Positions 34,504 through 42,160 of a stretch of 64,000 nt of DNA are shown piece by piece; within the stretch, counting starts at the first letter, position 1, and every line of letters begins with the position of its first letter. A model generated the notes under the pieces. It did not search any database, had not been told where the DNA came from, and saw nothing but the letters and a program-made list of their open reading frames with translations. The stretch is from an uncultured Clostridia bacterium (GTDB taxonomy: Bacteria > Bacillota > Clostridia > Lachnospirales > CAG-274): the NCBI GenBank assembly GCA_947630725.1, contig CANRIS010000002.1:62001-126000 (forward strand), written 5' to 3'. The translations under genes were made by a program, and so were the position numbers.

Positions 34504-37038
34504 ATGACTCAGTATATAGTTACGGGTATGAGCTGCGCAGCCTGCAGCGCAAGGGTCGAAAAGGCTGTGTCGGCTCTTGACGGCGTTGAAAGCTGTTCCG
34601 TCAGCCTTCTCACAAACTCAATGTCGGTGGAGGGCGATGTGTCAAGCGAGGCTGTGACGGCTGCGGTAGAGGCGGCAGGCTACGGAGCTTTTCTTAAGGA
34701 CAGAGCGGTAGCCGAAAAAAAGGCTGTCGGGGAGGATGAATTTCTGAAGGACAGAGAGACACCTCTGCTTAAAAAAAGACTTTTGTGTTCTGTCGGCTTT
34801 CTGGCTGTTCTTCTGTATTTTTCAATGGGGCATACAATGCTGGGACTTCCCCTGCCCGACTATTTTGACCGTGTCCCCGCCGCAAACGCCCTTGTACAGC
34901 TTTTGCTCTCGGCAATTATTATGGTAATAAATCAAAAATTTTTTATAAGCGGCTTCAGGGGACTTGCAAACAGAGCGCCCAATATGGATACCCTTGTGGC
35001 TCTCGGATCGGGCGCATCGTTTGTATACAGCACCTACGCTCTGTTTATGATGTTGGGAGCGCAGGCGGACGGAGATACGGCGGCAGCGGCTATGTATATC
35101 CACGAGCTGTATTTTGAATCGGCGGCAATGATACTGACCCTTATTACCGTAGGAAAAATGCTTGAGGCACGCTCAAAGGGAAAGACCACCGATGCAATAA
35201 AGGGGCTTGTAAGGCTTGCGCCAAAAACGGCTGTCATAGTAACCGATGAGGGAGAAAAAACCGTCCCCATAGAACAGGTAAAGCCGGGGGATATTTTTGT
35301 GGTCAGACCCGGCGAGAGTATTCCTGCGGACGGCATAGTAGCCGAGGGATCGGGGGCTGTAGATGAATCAGCCCTGACGGGAGAGAGCATTCCTGTGGAC
35401 AAGGAGCCGGGGGATACGGTATGCGCAGCCACAATAAACCGCTCGGGATTTCTGCGCTGCAAAGCCTCAAAGGTAGGCGAGGACACAGCACTGTCCCGCA
35501 TAATAAAGCTTGTAAGCGATGCAGCCGCCACAAAAGCCCCCATAGCGAAGGCAGCCGATAAGGTATCGGGTATATTTGTTCCTGCGGTTATAACAGCCGC
35601 GGTTGTCTGCACGGCAGTCTGGCTGATAACGGGCAGCGATCTCGGCTTTGCTCTCGCAAGAGGTATTTCCGTACTCGTCATAAGCTGCCCCTGCGCTCTG
35701 GGACTCGCCACTCCCGTAGCCATAATGGTTGGCAGCGGCAAGGGAGCGAGGTGCGGCATATTGTTCAAAACGGCTGCGGCTCTTGAGGGAACGGGCAGAA
35801 TAAGCATTGCGGCGCTTGACAAAACAGGCACCATAACAAAGGGAGAGCCTGTTGTCACCGATATAATACCCCTCGGCGGCATAAGCGAGGACGAGCTTGT
35901 TTCGGCGGCATATTCTCTCGAAAACAAAAGCGAACACCCCTTGGCAAAGGCCGTTGTTGATATGGCAAGGGAGCGTGGCGCAGAGCTTTCTGATGCCGAG
36001 GACTTCAAAGCCCTGCCGGGAAACGGTCTTTCGGGCGCCATAAACGGAAAAATCGTTGTCGGCGGCAGCTACAGGTTCATAAGCCGCGCCGTATCTGTGG
36101 GAGACGACATAAAAAAGCTTTCCGACAGCCTTTCCGAACAGGGCAAGACTCCCCTCTTCTTCACGAGAGATGATTCTCTGCTCGGCATTATAGCCGTTGC
36201 CGATGTAATAAAGCAGGACAGCCTGACTGCCATAAGAGAGCTTAAAGCCATGGGCATAAGGGTGGTTATGCTTACGGGCGACAACGAAAAAACAGCCCGT
36301 TCGATAGGAAAACAGGCTGAGGTCAGCGAGGTCATAGCGGGAGTTCTGCCCGAAGAAAAAGAAAAGGTAATTCGCAAGCTTAAGGAAAGCGGAAAAACCG
36401 CCATGGTGGGCGACGGCATAAACGACGCTCCCGCCCTTACTGCTGCCGACATAGGCATAGCCATAGGCGCAGGCACCGACATAGCCATAGACGCAGCCGA
36501 CATAGTGCTTATGAACAGCAGCCTCAAGGATGTCTGCTCGGCGGTCAGACTGGGCAGAGCCACTTTAAGGAATATACACGAGAATCTTTTCTGGGCATTT
36601 TTCTATAATGTAATAGGCATTCCTCTTGCCGCAGGCGTATGGATACCCATATTCGGCTGGAAGCTCAACCCTATGTTTGCGGCGGCGGCAATGAGCCTTT
36701 CGAGCTTTTGTGTGGTTTCAAATGCTCTCAGGCTGAATTTTGCCGACATAACGGGCGGAGGAAGGCGCAAATCAAAGAAAGCCGCAGCAAGCGCTTTAAA
36801 CAATAAAAAATCAAACGAAAAGGAGACTTCAGAAATGGAAAAAACTATCAGAATCGAAGGTATGATGTGTCCTCACTGCGAGGCAACGGTTAAAAAGGCT
36901 CTTGAACAGCTCCCCGATGTGTCGGAGGCAGTTGTCAGCCACGAAAAAGGAACAGCCATCGTAAAACTCGGTAAGGACGTTCCCTTTGATGTACTCAAAA
37001 ACACCGTTGAGGCTCAGGGCTATACCGTTGTAGGCTAA
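34504..37038 (+). CDS. copA: Copper-exporting P1B-type ATPase with N- and C-terminal metal-binding domains
   Basis: 844 residues from the ATG at 34504, 8 nt after AGGAGG; an ATG at 34498 is only 2 nt from it. N-terminal HMA domain with MSCAACSARV (Cys11/Cys14), eight membrane helices, TGE in DESALTGES, CPC at 395-397 (transport site), phosphorylated Asp439 in DKTGT, ATP-binding SEHPLAKAV, and GDGINDAPAL. A linker rich in Lys/Ala/Asn then leads to a second HMA domain at about 778-844 with MMCPHCEATV. Most CopA proteins end after the last helices; a C-terminal CopZ-like extension is unusual. The protein exports Cu(I) from the cytoplasm. Confidence 0.95.
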   Translation: MTQYIVTGMSCAACSARVEKAVSALDGVESCSVSLLTNSMSVEGDVSSEAVTAAVEAAGYGAFLKDRAVAEKKAVGEDEFLKDRETPLLKKRLLCSVGFLAVLLYFSMGHTMLGLPLPDYFDRVPAANALVQLLLSAIIMVINQKFFISGFRGLANRAPNMDTLVALGSGASFVYSTYALFMMLGAQADGDTAAAAMYIHELYFESAAMILTLITVGKMLEARSKGKTTDAIKGLVRLAPKTAVIVTDEGEKTVPIEQVKPGDIFVVRPGESIPADGIVAEGSGAVDESALTGESIPVDKEPGDTVCAATINRSGFLRCKASKVGEDTALSRIIKLVSDAAATKAPIAKAADKVSGIFVPAVITAAVVCTAVWLITGSDLGFALARGISVLVISCPCALGLATPVAIMVGSGKGARCGILFKTAAALEGTGRISIAALDKTGTITKGEPVVTDIIPLGGISEDELVSAAYSLENKSEHPLAKAVVDMARERGAELSDAEDFKALPGNGLSGAINGKIVVGGSYRFISRAVSVGDDIKKLSDSLSEQGKTPLFFTRDDSLLGIIAVADVIKQDSLTAIRELKAMGIRVVMLTGDNEKTARSIGKQAEVSEVIAGVLPEEKEKVIRKLKESGKTAMVGDGINDAPALTAADIGIAIGAGTDIAIDAADIVLMNSSLKDVCSAVRLGRATLRNIHENLFWAFFYNVIGIPLAAGVWIPIFGWKLNPMFAAAAMSLSSFCVVSNALRLNFADITGGGRRKSKKAAASALNNKKSNEKETSEMEKTIRIEGMMCPHCEATVKKALEQLPDVSEAVVSHEKGTAIVKLGKDVPFDVLKNTVEAQGYTVVG
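36835..37038 (+). CDS. copZ: Possible internal start producing a free CopZ-like chaperone
   Basis: Within copA, in frame, an ATG at codon 778 is preceded by AAAGGAG (36819-36825) at 9 nt, a full ribosome binding site. The product would be 67 residues, MEKTIRIEGMMCPHCEATV..., the length and fold of the CopZ chaperone, with Cys12 and Cys15. The same residues form the C-terminal domain of full-length CopA. Either both forms are made, or a once separate copZ gene fused to copA and kept its signal. Translation at this start is not shown. Confidence 0.5.
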   Translation: MEKTIRIEGMMCPHCEATVKKALEQLPDVSEAVVSHEKGTAIVKLGKDVPFDVLKNTVEAQGYTVVG

Positions 37039-37070
37039 GCCGACAGAACCCCGACAAAATACCGACAAAA

Positions 37071-37116
37071 ATCCCCGTGTCTGTTCCTTATGGATAAAAC
37101 ACGGGGATATTTTTTT
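37071..37116 (+). terminator. Terminator of csoR-copA
   Basis: CCCCGTGT and ACACGGGG form a perfect 8-bp stem with a T-run immediately after. Confidence 0.85.
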
Positions 37117-37133
37117 GCCGAAAGACTGTGACT

Positions 37134-37817
37134 TTACAGCAGCTTTCCCTCCGGGGATATGACTACAGTTTCTACGGGAATATCCTTTGAACACTCCTCG
37201 GCGGCTCTTCTTGCCGCAGCCTCAAGTCCCCGACAGCACGGAACGGTCATACGCACCACCGTAATGCTCTGTATGTTGTTTCTTTCAAGTATCTCTTTAA
37301 GCTTTTCGCTGTAGTCAACGCCGTCCAGCTTGGGACAGCCTATCAGCGTTATTCTGCCTTTCATAAACCTCATATGAAAATCCCCATAGGCATAGGCCGT
37401 ACAGTCAGCCGCAACAAGCAGCTTTGCTCCGTCAAAATAAGGAGCCGACAAAGGCACAAGCTTTATCTGTACGGGCCACTGTCCCAGCTGTGACGGAACG
37501 GTTTTGCAGTCGTCACAGTCCACAGCGGCGTTTATCTTCTGAGGCTTCATACCCGGACAGCCATGGACTTCGGCTTTCTTTTCTTTCTTATTCTTAAGCA
37601 CGGCAGCCTCGTCATAGGGAGCAGCCTCTCTTTCCACAAAGGTTATGGCTCCTTCGGGGCACTGTGGCAGACAGTCTCCCAAGCCGTCACAATAGTCCTC
37701 ACGCATAAGCTTTGCCTTGCCCCCATCCATAACTATTGCTCCTTCGTGGCAGGCGCTCACACATATGCCGCAGCCGCTGCACTTTTCTTCACTAATATGT
37801 ATTATTCTTCTTTTCAT
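37134..37817 (-). CDS. Two-cluster ferredoxin-like iron-sulfur protein
   Basis: 227 residues. The N-terminal 60 residues hold two 4Fe-4S motifs, CSGCGICVSACHEGAI and CDGLGDCLPQCPEGAI. A central HGCPGM and CDDC-containing stretch and a C-terminal alpha/beta domain follow (about 110-227) with LVAADCTAYAYGDFH and ITLIGCPKLD and PCCRGLE. Many Clostridia have this protein; it is thought to serve electron transfer in anaerobic metabolism, partner unknown. It converges on copA and is monocistronic. The 325-nt gap upstream is AT-rich without another gene. Confidence 0.8.
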   Translation of the reverse strand: MKRRIIHISEEKCSGCGICVSACHEGAIVMDGGKAKLMREDYCDGLGDCLPQCPEGAITFVEREAAPYDEAAVLKNKKEKKAEVHGCPGMKPQKINAAVDCDDCKTVPSQLGQWPVQIKLVPLSAPYFDGAKLLVAADCTAYAYGDFHMRFMKGRITLIGCPKLDGVDYSEKLKEILERNNIQSITVVRMTVPCCRGLEAAARRAAEECSKDIPVETVVISPEGKLL

Positions 37818-38142
37818 ATACTGTCCTCCCGTTGAATATTTTTATCTCTGTTCTGTAGTATAAATTATAACACAAATTCTTTCCTTTTGCCATAGGGTTT
37901 TGTTGAAAGTCAAAAATATATCCGTTATAATTAAAAAACGCCAAGCAGATTATATTCGATTTTTTTATTTTGTCCGATAGAAAAACGCCGTTTCGGTCGT
38001 AGTATATAATGAGGAACCTCAAAAAACAAACAATACCGAACATCATTTGTCGGGAGACATCCATATGGCTATTGCGCTGCGCACCTGTATGTCATAAGGG
38101 TATTCCGATAGCTGCGCAGGGTTTTATGGGAGGTGATATTTT

Positions 38143-38679
38143 ATGGAGAAAACAGACAGAGAGCTTGCATATCTTGCCTCAAAGAAAAACGAAAGAGCCT
38201 TTGAAGAAATTATAAGGCTTTACGGAGGGCTCATAAAAGCCATAGTCAGACGGCACCTCTGCAATATGGTAATGTGGCAGGACGACTGCATAAACGACAT
38301 TCTGCTGTCGGTGTGGCTAAACATAAAAAGCTATGACCCCGACAGAAGCAGTCTTAAAAACTGGATAGCCGCCGTAGCAAGATACCGCTGTATAGACTTC
38401 AAGCGCAAATATATAAGAGAGGCCGCAGGCAGCCTTGACGAAACAATAAAGGACAAAAAAGCCGAGTTTGACCTTATGGAACACGAAATGCGCGAGGAGA
38501 TAAGCTCTCTGCTTTCACAGCTCAGTCCGGAGGACAGAGATATATTCATAAAAAGGTATTTCAGAGATGAAACCATCGAAGAAATTTCCGCGTCCGAGGG
38601 TATAAAGCCCTCGTGCATATACAACCGTTTGTCAAGGGGCAGAAAAAGGCTCCGCAGCATTTTCGGAAAGGAAAGGTAG
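38143..38679 (+). CDS. ECF-type RNA polymerase sigma factor
   Basis: 178 residues. Region 2 spans about 20-90 (ERAFEEIIRLYGGLIKAIV..., then SVWLNIKSYDPDRSSLKNWIAAVARYRCIDFKR), and region 4 about 115-175 (LSPEDRDIFIKRYF..ETIEEISASEG..PSCIYNRLSRGRKRLR). GGAGGTGA lies 6 nt upstream of the ATG. The next gene is a membrane protein of the DUF4367 anti-sigma type, so this is a sigma/anti-sigma pair that probably responds to an envelope signal. Confidence 0.9.
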   Translation: MEKTDRELAYLASKKNERAFEEIIRLYGGLIKAIVRRHLCNMVMWQDDCINDILLSVWLNIKSYDPDRSSLKNWIAAVARYRCIDFKRKYIREAAGSLDETIKDKKAEFDLMEHEMREEISSLLSQLSPEDRDIFIKRYFRDETIEEISASEGIKPSCIYNRLSRGRKRLRSIFGKER

Positions 38680-38687
38680 TGATATTT

Positions 38688-39533
38688 ATGAAAAATCAAT
38701 ATGACTGTCTCAACGATACCGTCACCGACTTCAGTCTCTATGACGAAACACCGCTTTCAGAGGAGGAAATAAGAAAAATGTCAAAAATAATAAACAAACC
38801 CAAAAATTTAAAAACAAGAATAATCGTTGTCACCGCTGCGGCAGTTTTTGCAATTACTACGGCAGCGGCAGCCTCTCAGGGCTGTTTTGACAAAATAATA
38901 AAGACCATCACCACGGGTCACAACTATTTTATACAGATGGATCCCGCGGCTCCCCACTCTCTCCCCGATGAGCTTAAGGGAAAGCTTTTCGATGCCGATG
39001 GCAACGCTCTCGAGGCCATAAGCGACAGCGACCTCAACAATTTGTATGACGAAAACGGAAAGCTCCTTTCCGCCGATGAGCTCAGAGCTATGTATGAGGA
39101 GTTAGACGGCGTTTCGCTTAAATCGGATAAGGATATACCCATAAAGAACTATGATACGCTTGACGATGCTCAGGAGGACGCCGCTTTTGACATAAAGGCT
39201 CCCGTATATATCCCCGATGGATACAGCTTTGACAGAGCCTATACCTACACGGAAGAAAACGGCGATACAAGCGGCTATTATATGACTCTTGAATACACTG
39301 ACGGCTCCGACGGGACAATAACGATATTTGAAAGACTGATAAACGATGAAACGGCCTTTATTTCAAGCGGAGACGGCGAAATCAGAGAAACCGTCATAAA
39401 CGGTATGACAGCCGTTATAACAAGCGGTACAAATATCGACTTTGAGACGTCCGACAGCGTTTCCGTTGGCATACACACACACGGAAATATCTCCGAGGAC
39501 GAAATGATCAGAATGGCCGAAAGTGTTGAATAA
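38688..39533 (+). CDS. DUF4367 membrane anti-sigma factor candidate
   Basis: 281 residues from the ATG at 38688 (MKNQYDCLND), preceded by GGAAAGGTAGTG; a longer frame upstream lies inside the sigma gene. A cytoplasmic N-terminus of about 45 residues, one membrane helix (about 45-65), and an external domain whose C-terminal half (about 160-281, beginning APVYIPDGYSF) matches the DUF4367 type. It is co-transcribed with the sigma factor and likely holds it inactive. Confidence 0.8.
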   Translation: MKNQYDCLNDTVTDFSLYDETPLSEEEIRKMSKIINKPKNLKTRIIVVTAAAVFAITTAAAASQGCFDKIIKTITTGHNYFIQMDPAAPHSLPDELKGKLFDADGNALEAISDSDLNNLYDENGKLLSADELRAMYEELDGVSLKSDKDIPIKNYDTLDDAQEDAAFDIKAPVYIPDGYSFDRAYTYTEENGDTSGYYMTLEYTDGSDGTITIFERLINDETAFISSGDGEIRETVINGMTAVITSGTNIDFETSDSVSVGIHTHGNISEDEMIRMAESVE

Positions 39534-39581
39534 TGCCCGATAATTCAAAGATTTAAAAACACAAATACCAAAAGACACAAT

Positions 39582-39633
39582 AAACCCCTTTTTCCCGAAC
39601 GCCGAAAGCCCCGACAGAAAAAAGGGGTTTTTA
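39582..39633. terminator. Bidirectional terminator
   Basis: AAACCCCTTTTT pairs with AAAAAAGGGGTTT with T-runs on both strands, between the anti-sigma gene and convergent trkA. Confidence 0.8.
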
Positions 39634-39663
39634 TGCTGTATAATAACAATTGCTGTATTTTGT

Positions 39664-40308
39664 CTATATATTGAGCCTGCCAAAGGACTTTTTGGGACAG
39701 AGTATGAGTATAGACTTTTTTGACGACATTACGGTATCGGGGGTCACACACATTTCAAGCGTTCCGTTTTCTCTGAAGCCGAGAATATTTATACCGTATT
39801 TTTTTCTGAGATCCAGCTGCAGCACGGTCTTGCCCTGCCATCGTTCGGGCATGGACAGCTCATAGATAGAATATTCCTTATCAAGCTCTATGTATTCAAG
39901 TATGTGGTCGGAGCTGCACCTCATGGCAGTCCATGCCGCCAACTGCTTTTCGGGATATACGACCTCGTCAGCTCCGTTTCTTAAAAGAAACTTTTCCTGA
40001 ACCCCCGTAGACGCTCTTGATATGACCTTTTTTCCTCCAAGCTCCTTAAGTAGAGAGGTGGTTTCAAGAGAATTCTGAAAGTTGTCCCCTATGGCAACTA
40101 TACAGGAGTCAAAGTCGCTTATACCCAAAGAGATAAGAAATTCCCTGCTGGTGCTGTCGCCTATCTGAGCATTTGTAACATATTCAAGGACAGAATGAAC
40201 CCTGTCCTCGCTGCAGTCAACCGCCATGACCTGATGCCCCAGCTCGTCCAATGTTTTCGCAATATGTGTTCCGAATCTTCCGAGTCCTATAAGAAGTACA
40301 GATTTCAT
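39664..40308 (-). CDS. trkA: Potassium uptake regulator TrkA/KtrA
   Basis: 214 residues. N-terminal RCK_N Rossmann domain with GLGRFGTHIA (nucleotide-binding glycines) and VDCSEDRV, then RCK_C (about 135-214). It binds NAD(H) or ATP/ADP and gates the TrkH/KtrB channel; RCK_C domains of this type often bind c-di-AMP. Single-domain-pair length matches KtrA rather than the double TrkA of enterobacteria. It lies 16 nt after the channel gene. Confidence 0.9.
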   Translation of the reverse strand: MKSVLLIGLGRFGTHIAKTLDELGHQVMAVDCSEDRVHSVLEYVTNAQIGDSTSREFLISLGISDFDSCIVAIGDNFQNSLETTSLLKELGGKKVISRASTGVQEKFLLRNGADEVVYPEKQLAAWTAMRCSSDHILEYIELDKEYSIYELSMPERWQGKTVLQLDLRKKYGINILGFRENGTLEMCVTPDTVMSSKKSILILCPKKSFGRLNI

Positions 40309-40324
40309 AATATATCACTCCCTG

Positions 40325-41743
40325 TTATCCAACCGTCATTTTTTCTTCGGGAAATCTTGCGGTGTTGCCTTTTTTGCCCGAAAACGCAGCAAATATAAGG
40401 GTCAGTCCCCCTACTCTGCCCAGATACATAAGCGCCGTGAGTATGAGCCTTGATGACGTGCCGAGACCGGGCGTTATCCCCATAGACAGTCCGACGGTGC
40501 CTGCGGCTGAGGCAGCCTCAAACATACAGTCCAGAAGAGGCAGCCCCTCCGTCCTGCTCATTATAAATCCGCCTGCAAGAAACATAGCCAGATACAGCGT
40601 AAGTATGGTGGCTGCATTTCTCACTACGCTGTCGTTTATTCTTCTGCCGAAAAAGTGCGTATGCTCTCTTTTTCCGAAAACCGAAACAGCCGTAGAAACA
40701 AGCACTGCAAAGGTGGTGGTCTTTATGCCTCCTGCGGTAGACCCCGGAGAACCTCCTATTAGCATCATAATTATCATAATTCCCCTGCCCGTCTCGCTTA
40801 TCCTCGTGAGATCCGCCGTATTAAAGCCTGCCGTCCTCAGCGTGACCGACTGAAAAAATGAGCTTGCAAGCCTTTCTCCGTACGGAAGCGATGAAAACTC
40901 AAAAAAGAAAAAATAAAGCGCAGGCAGAAATATAAGTATGGCAGTGGTAAAAATAATGACCTTGCTCTGCATTCTGTATCTTTTGAAGTCGGTCTTTCGG
41001 TTTCTTATGTCCTCCCACGTCATAAAGCCTATTCCGCCAATTATTATGAGAGCCATGACCGTTATGTTCACAACAGGCTCGGCGGAATAGTGTGTCAGCG
41101 ATGAAAACTCGCCCTTCTCCCCCATAAGGTCAAAGCCTGCGTTGCAAAATGCCGAAACGGAATGAAATACGCCGAAGGCTATGCCCCTCGGAAGTCCCAT
41201 TTCCCTGCAAAACACCACCGATAAAGCAGCCGCGCCCGCAGCCTCGAAAATGAGGGTCATTTTTATTATAAAGCCCGTCAGCTTAACTATGCCGCCGAGA
41301 TTGTGTGCAGATATAGACTCCTGCATGGTGCTCCTCTGCTTAAGGCTTATTTTTCTGCCCGATATAAGAAATGTGGCGATAGCCATTGTAACAACGCCCA
41401 TTCCCCCGATCTGTATAAGAGCAAGTATAACGCACCTGCCGAAAACAGACCAGTATGTAAACGTATCCTTGACAACAAGCCCCGTAACGCAGGACGCCGA
41501 TGTCGCGGTAAACAAAGCCTCCACAAGCCCTGCGCCCTTTCCGTCATTTGTAGAAACAGGCAGCATAAGAAGTATTGCGCCAAAAATTATCATTCCTGCA
41601 AATCCGAGAATTATTATCTGAGATGAAGAAAATCCGGCTTTCCTTACGCTCATTGTCCTTGTCCGCCCCCTGACTGTGTTCCGTCCGAGCCATCGGCTGC
41701 GGCGTTGCCGTACTTTGCCTATAAATTTTTTGCCTTGGCTCAT
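40325..41743 (-). CDS. trkH: Potassium uptake channel subunit TrkH/KtrB
   Basis: 472 residues from the ATG at 41743 (MSQGKKFIGK). A longer TTG-initiated frame upstream overlaps the promoter (-35/-10 at 41772-41800), so it cannot be the real start. Eight or more helices with the four TM-loop-TM repeats of the family; selectivity-filter-like segments with conserved glycines, including TSASCVTGLV, FCNAGFDLMG, RTAGFN and AAGTVGLSMG. With TrkA it forms a K+ uptake system. Confidence 0.9.
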   Translation of the reverse strand: MSQGKKFIGKVRQRRSRWLGRNTVRGRTRTMSVRKAGFSSSQIIILGFAGMIIFGAILLMLPVSTNDGKGAGLVEALFTATSASCVTGLVVKDTFTYWSVFGRCVILALIQIGGMGVVTMAIATFLISGRKISLKQRSTMQESISAHNLGGIVKLTGFIIKMTLIFEAAGAAALSVVFCREMGLPRGIAFGVFHSVSAFCNAGFDLMGEKGEFSSLTHYSAEPVVNITVMALIIIGGIGFMTWEDIRNRKTDFKRYRMQSKVIIFTTAILIFLPALYFFFFEFSSLPYGERLASSFFQSVTLRTAGFNTADLTRISETGRGIMIIMMLIGGSPGSTAGGIKTTTFAVLVSTAVSVFGKREHTHFFGRRINDSVVRNAATILTLYLAMFLAGGFIMSRTEGLPLLDCMFEAASAAGTVGLSMGITPGLGTSSRLILTALMYLGRVGGLTLIFAAFSGKKGNTARFPEEKMTVG

Positions 41744-41771
41744 TTCGCCGATCAAAGCATTCAATACAACA

Positions 41772-41800
41772 ATTATACAATATTCCGTCTCTTTTTTCAA
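41772..41800 (-). promoter_or_regulatory. Promoter of trkH-trkA
   Basis: Minus strand TTGAAA, 17-nt spacer, TATAAT; the transcript would start about 25 nt before the ATG. Confidence 0.75.
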
Positions 41801-41912
41801 GCAGATTTATATTTTTGAGCCTCTTCTGCATTGTTATTAAAAACGATGAAAAATAAGCCTTTGTCGGTTAAAAATATTTTCTTAGGTAACAAAATTTTCC
41901 TTCATAAAACAA

Positions 41913-41941
41913 TTTACAAAATTTAAATACTGTGTTATAAT
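41913..41941 (+). promoter_or_regulatory. Promoter of the beta-helix protein gene, with long leader
   Basis: TTTACA, 17-nt spacer, TATAAT. The start codon at 42161 is about 210 nt downstream. Within the leader AAAGGAGGG (41973-41981) is a second ribosome site followed by no normal start codon (only ATT), so the leader may hold an unrecognised regulatory element. Confidence 0.65.
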
Positions 41942-42160
41942 TGTATATATGCATATTATATAGTTTAATATAAAAGGAGGGCAGAACATTTTTAAAAGTC
42001 GGCCAAATAAAAATTTCACAGGCTTTCGGCTTTTGAAAAGCTTCAGATTTTAATTTTATGCTTATGAGGTTGTTTTATACTCCCCCTAAGATTTCTTTGC
42101 TTATATTGATAAAAGGGAAAAACAACTGCCCGAAAAATGATTGAAAAAGGAGGAAAAATC

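Noticed and set aside
41744..41800. N-terminal extension of TrkH from a TTG start at 41800
   Set aside because: The TTG is part of the -35 box of a good promoter whose -10 box also lies inside the extension.
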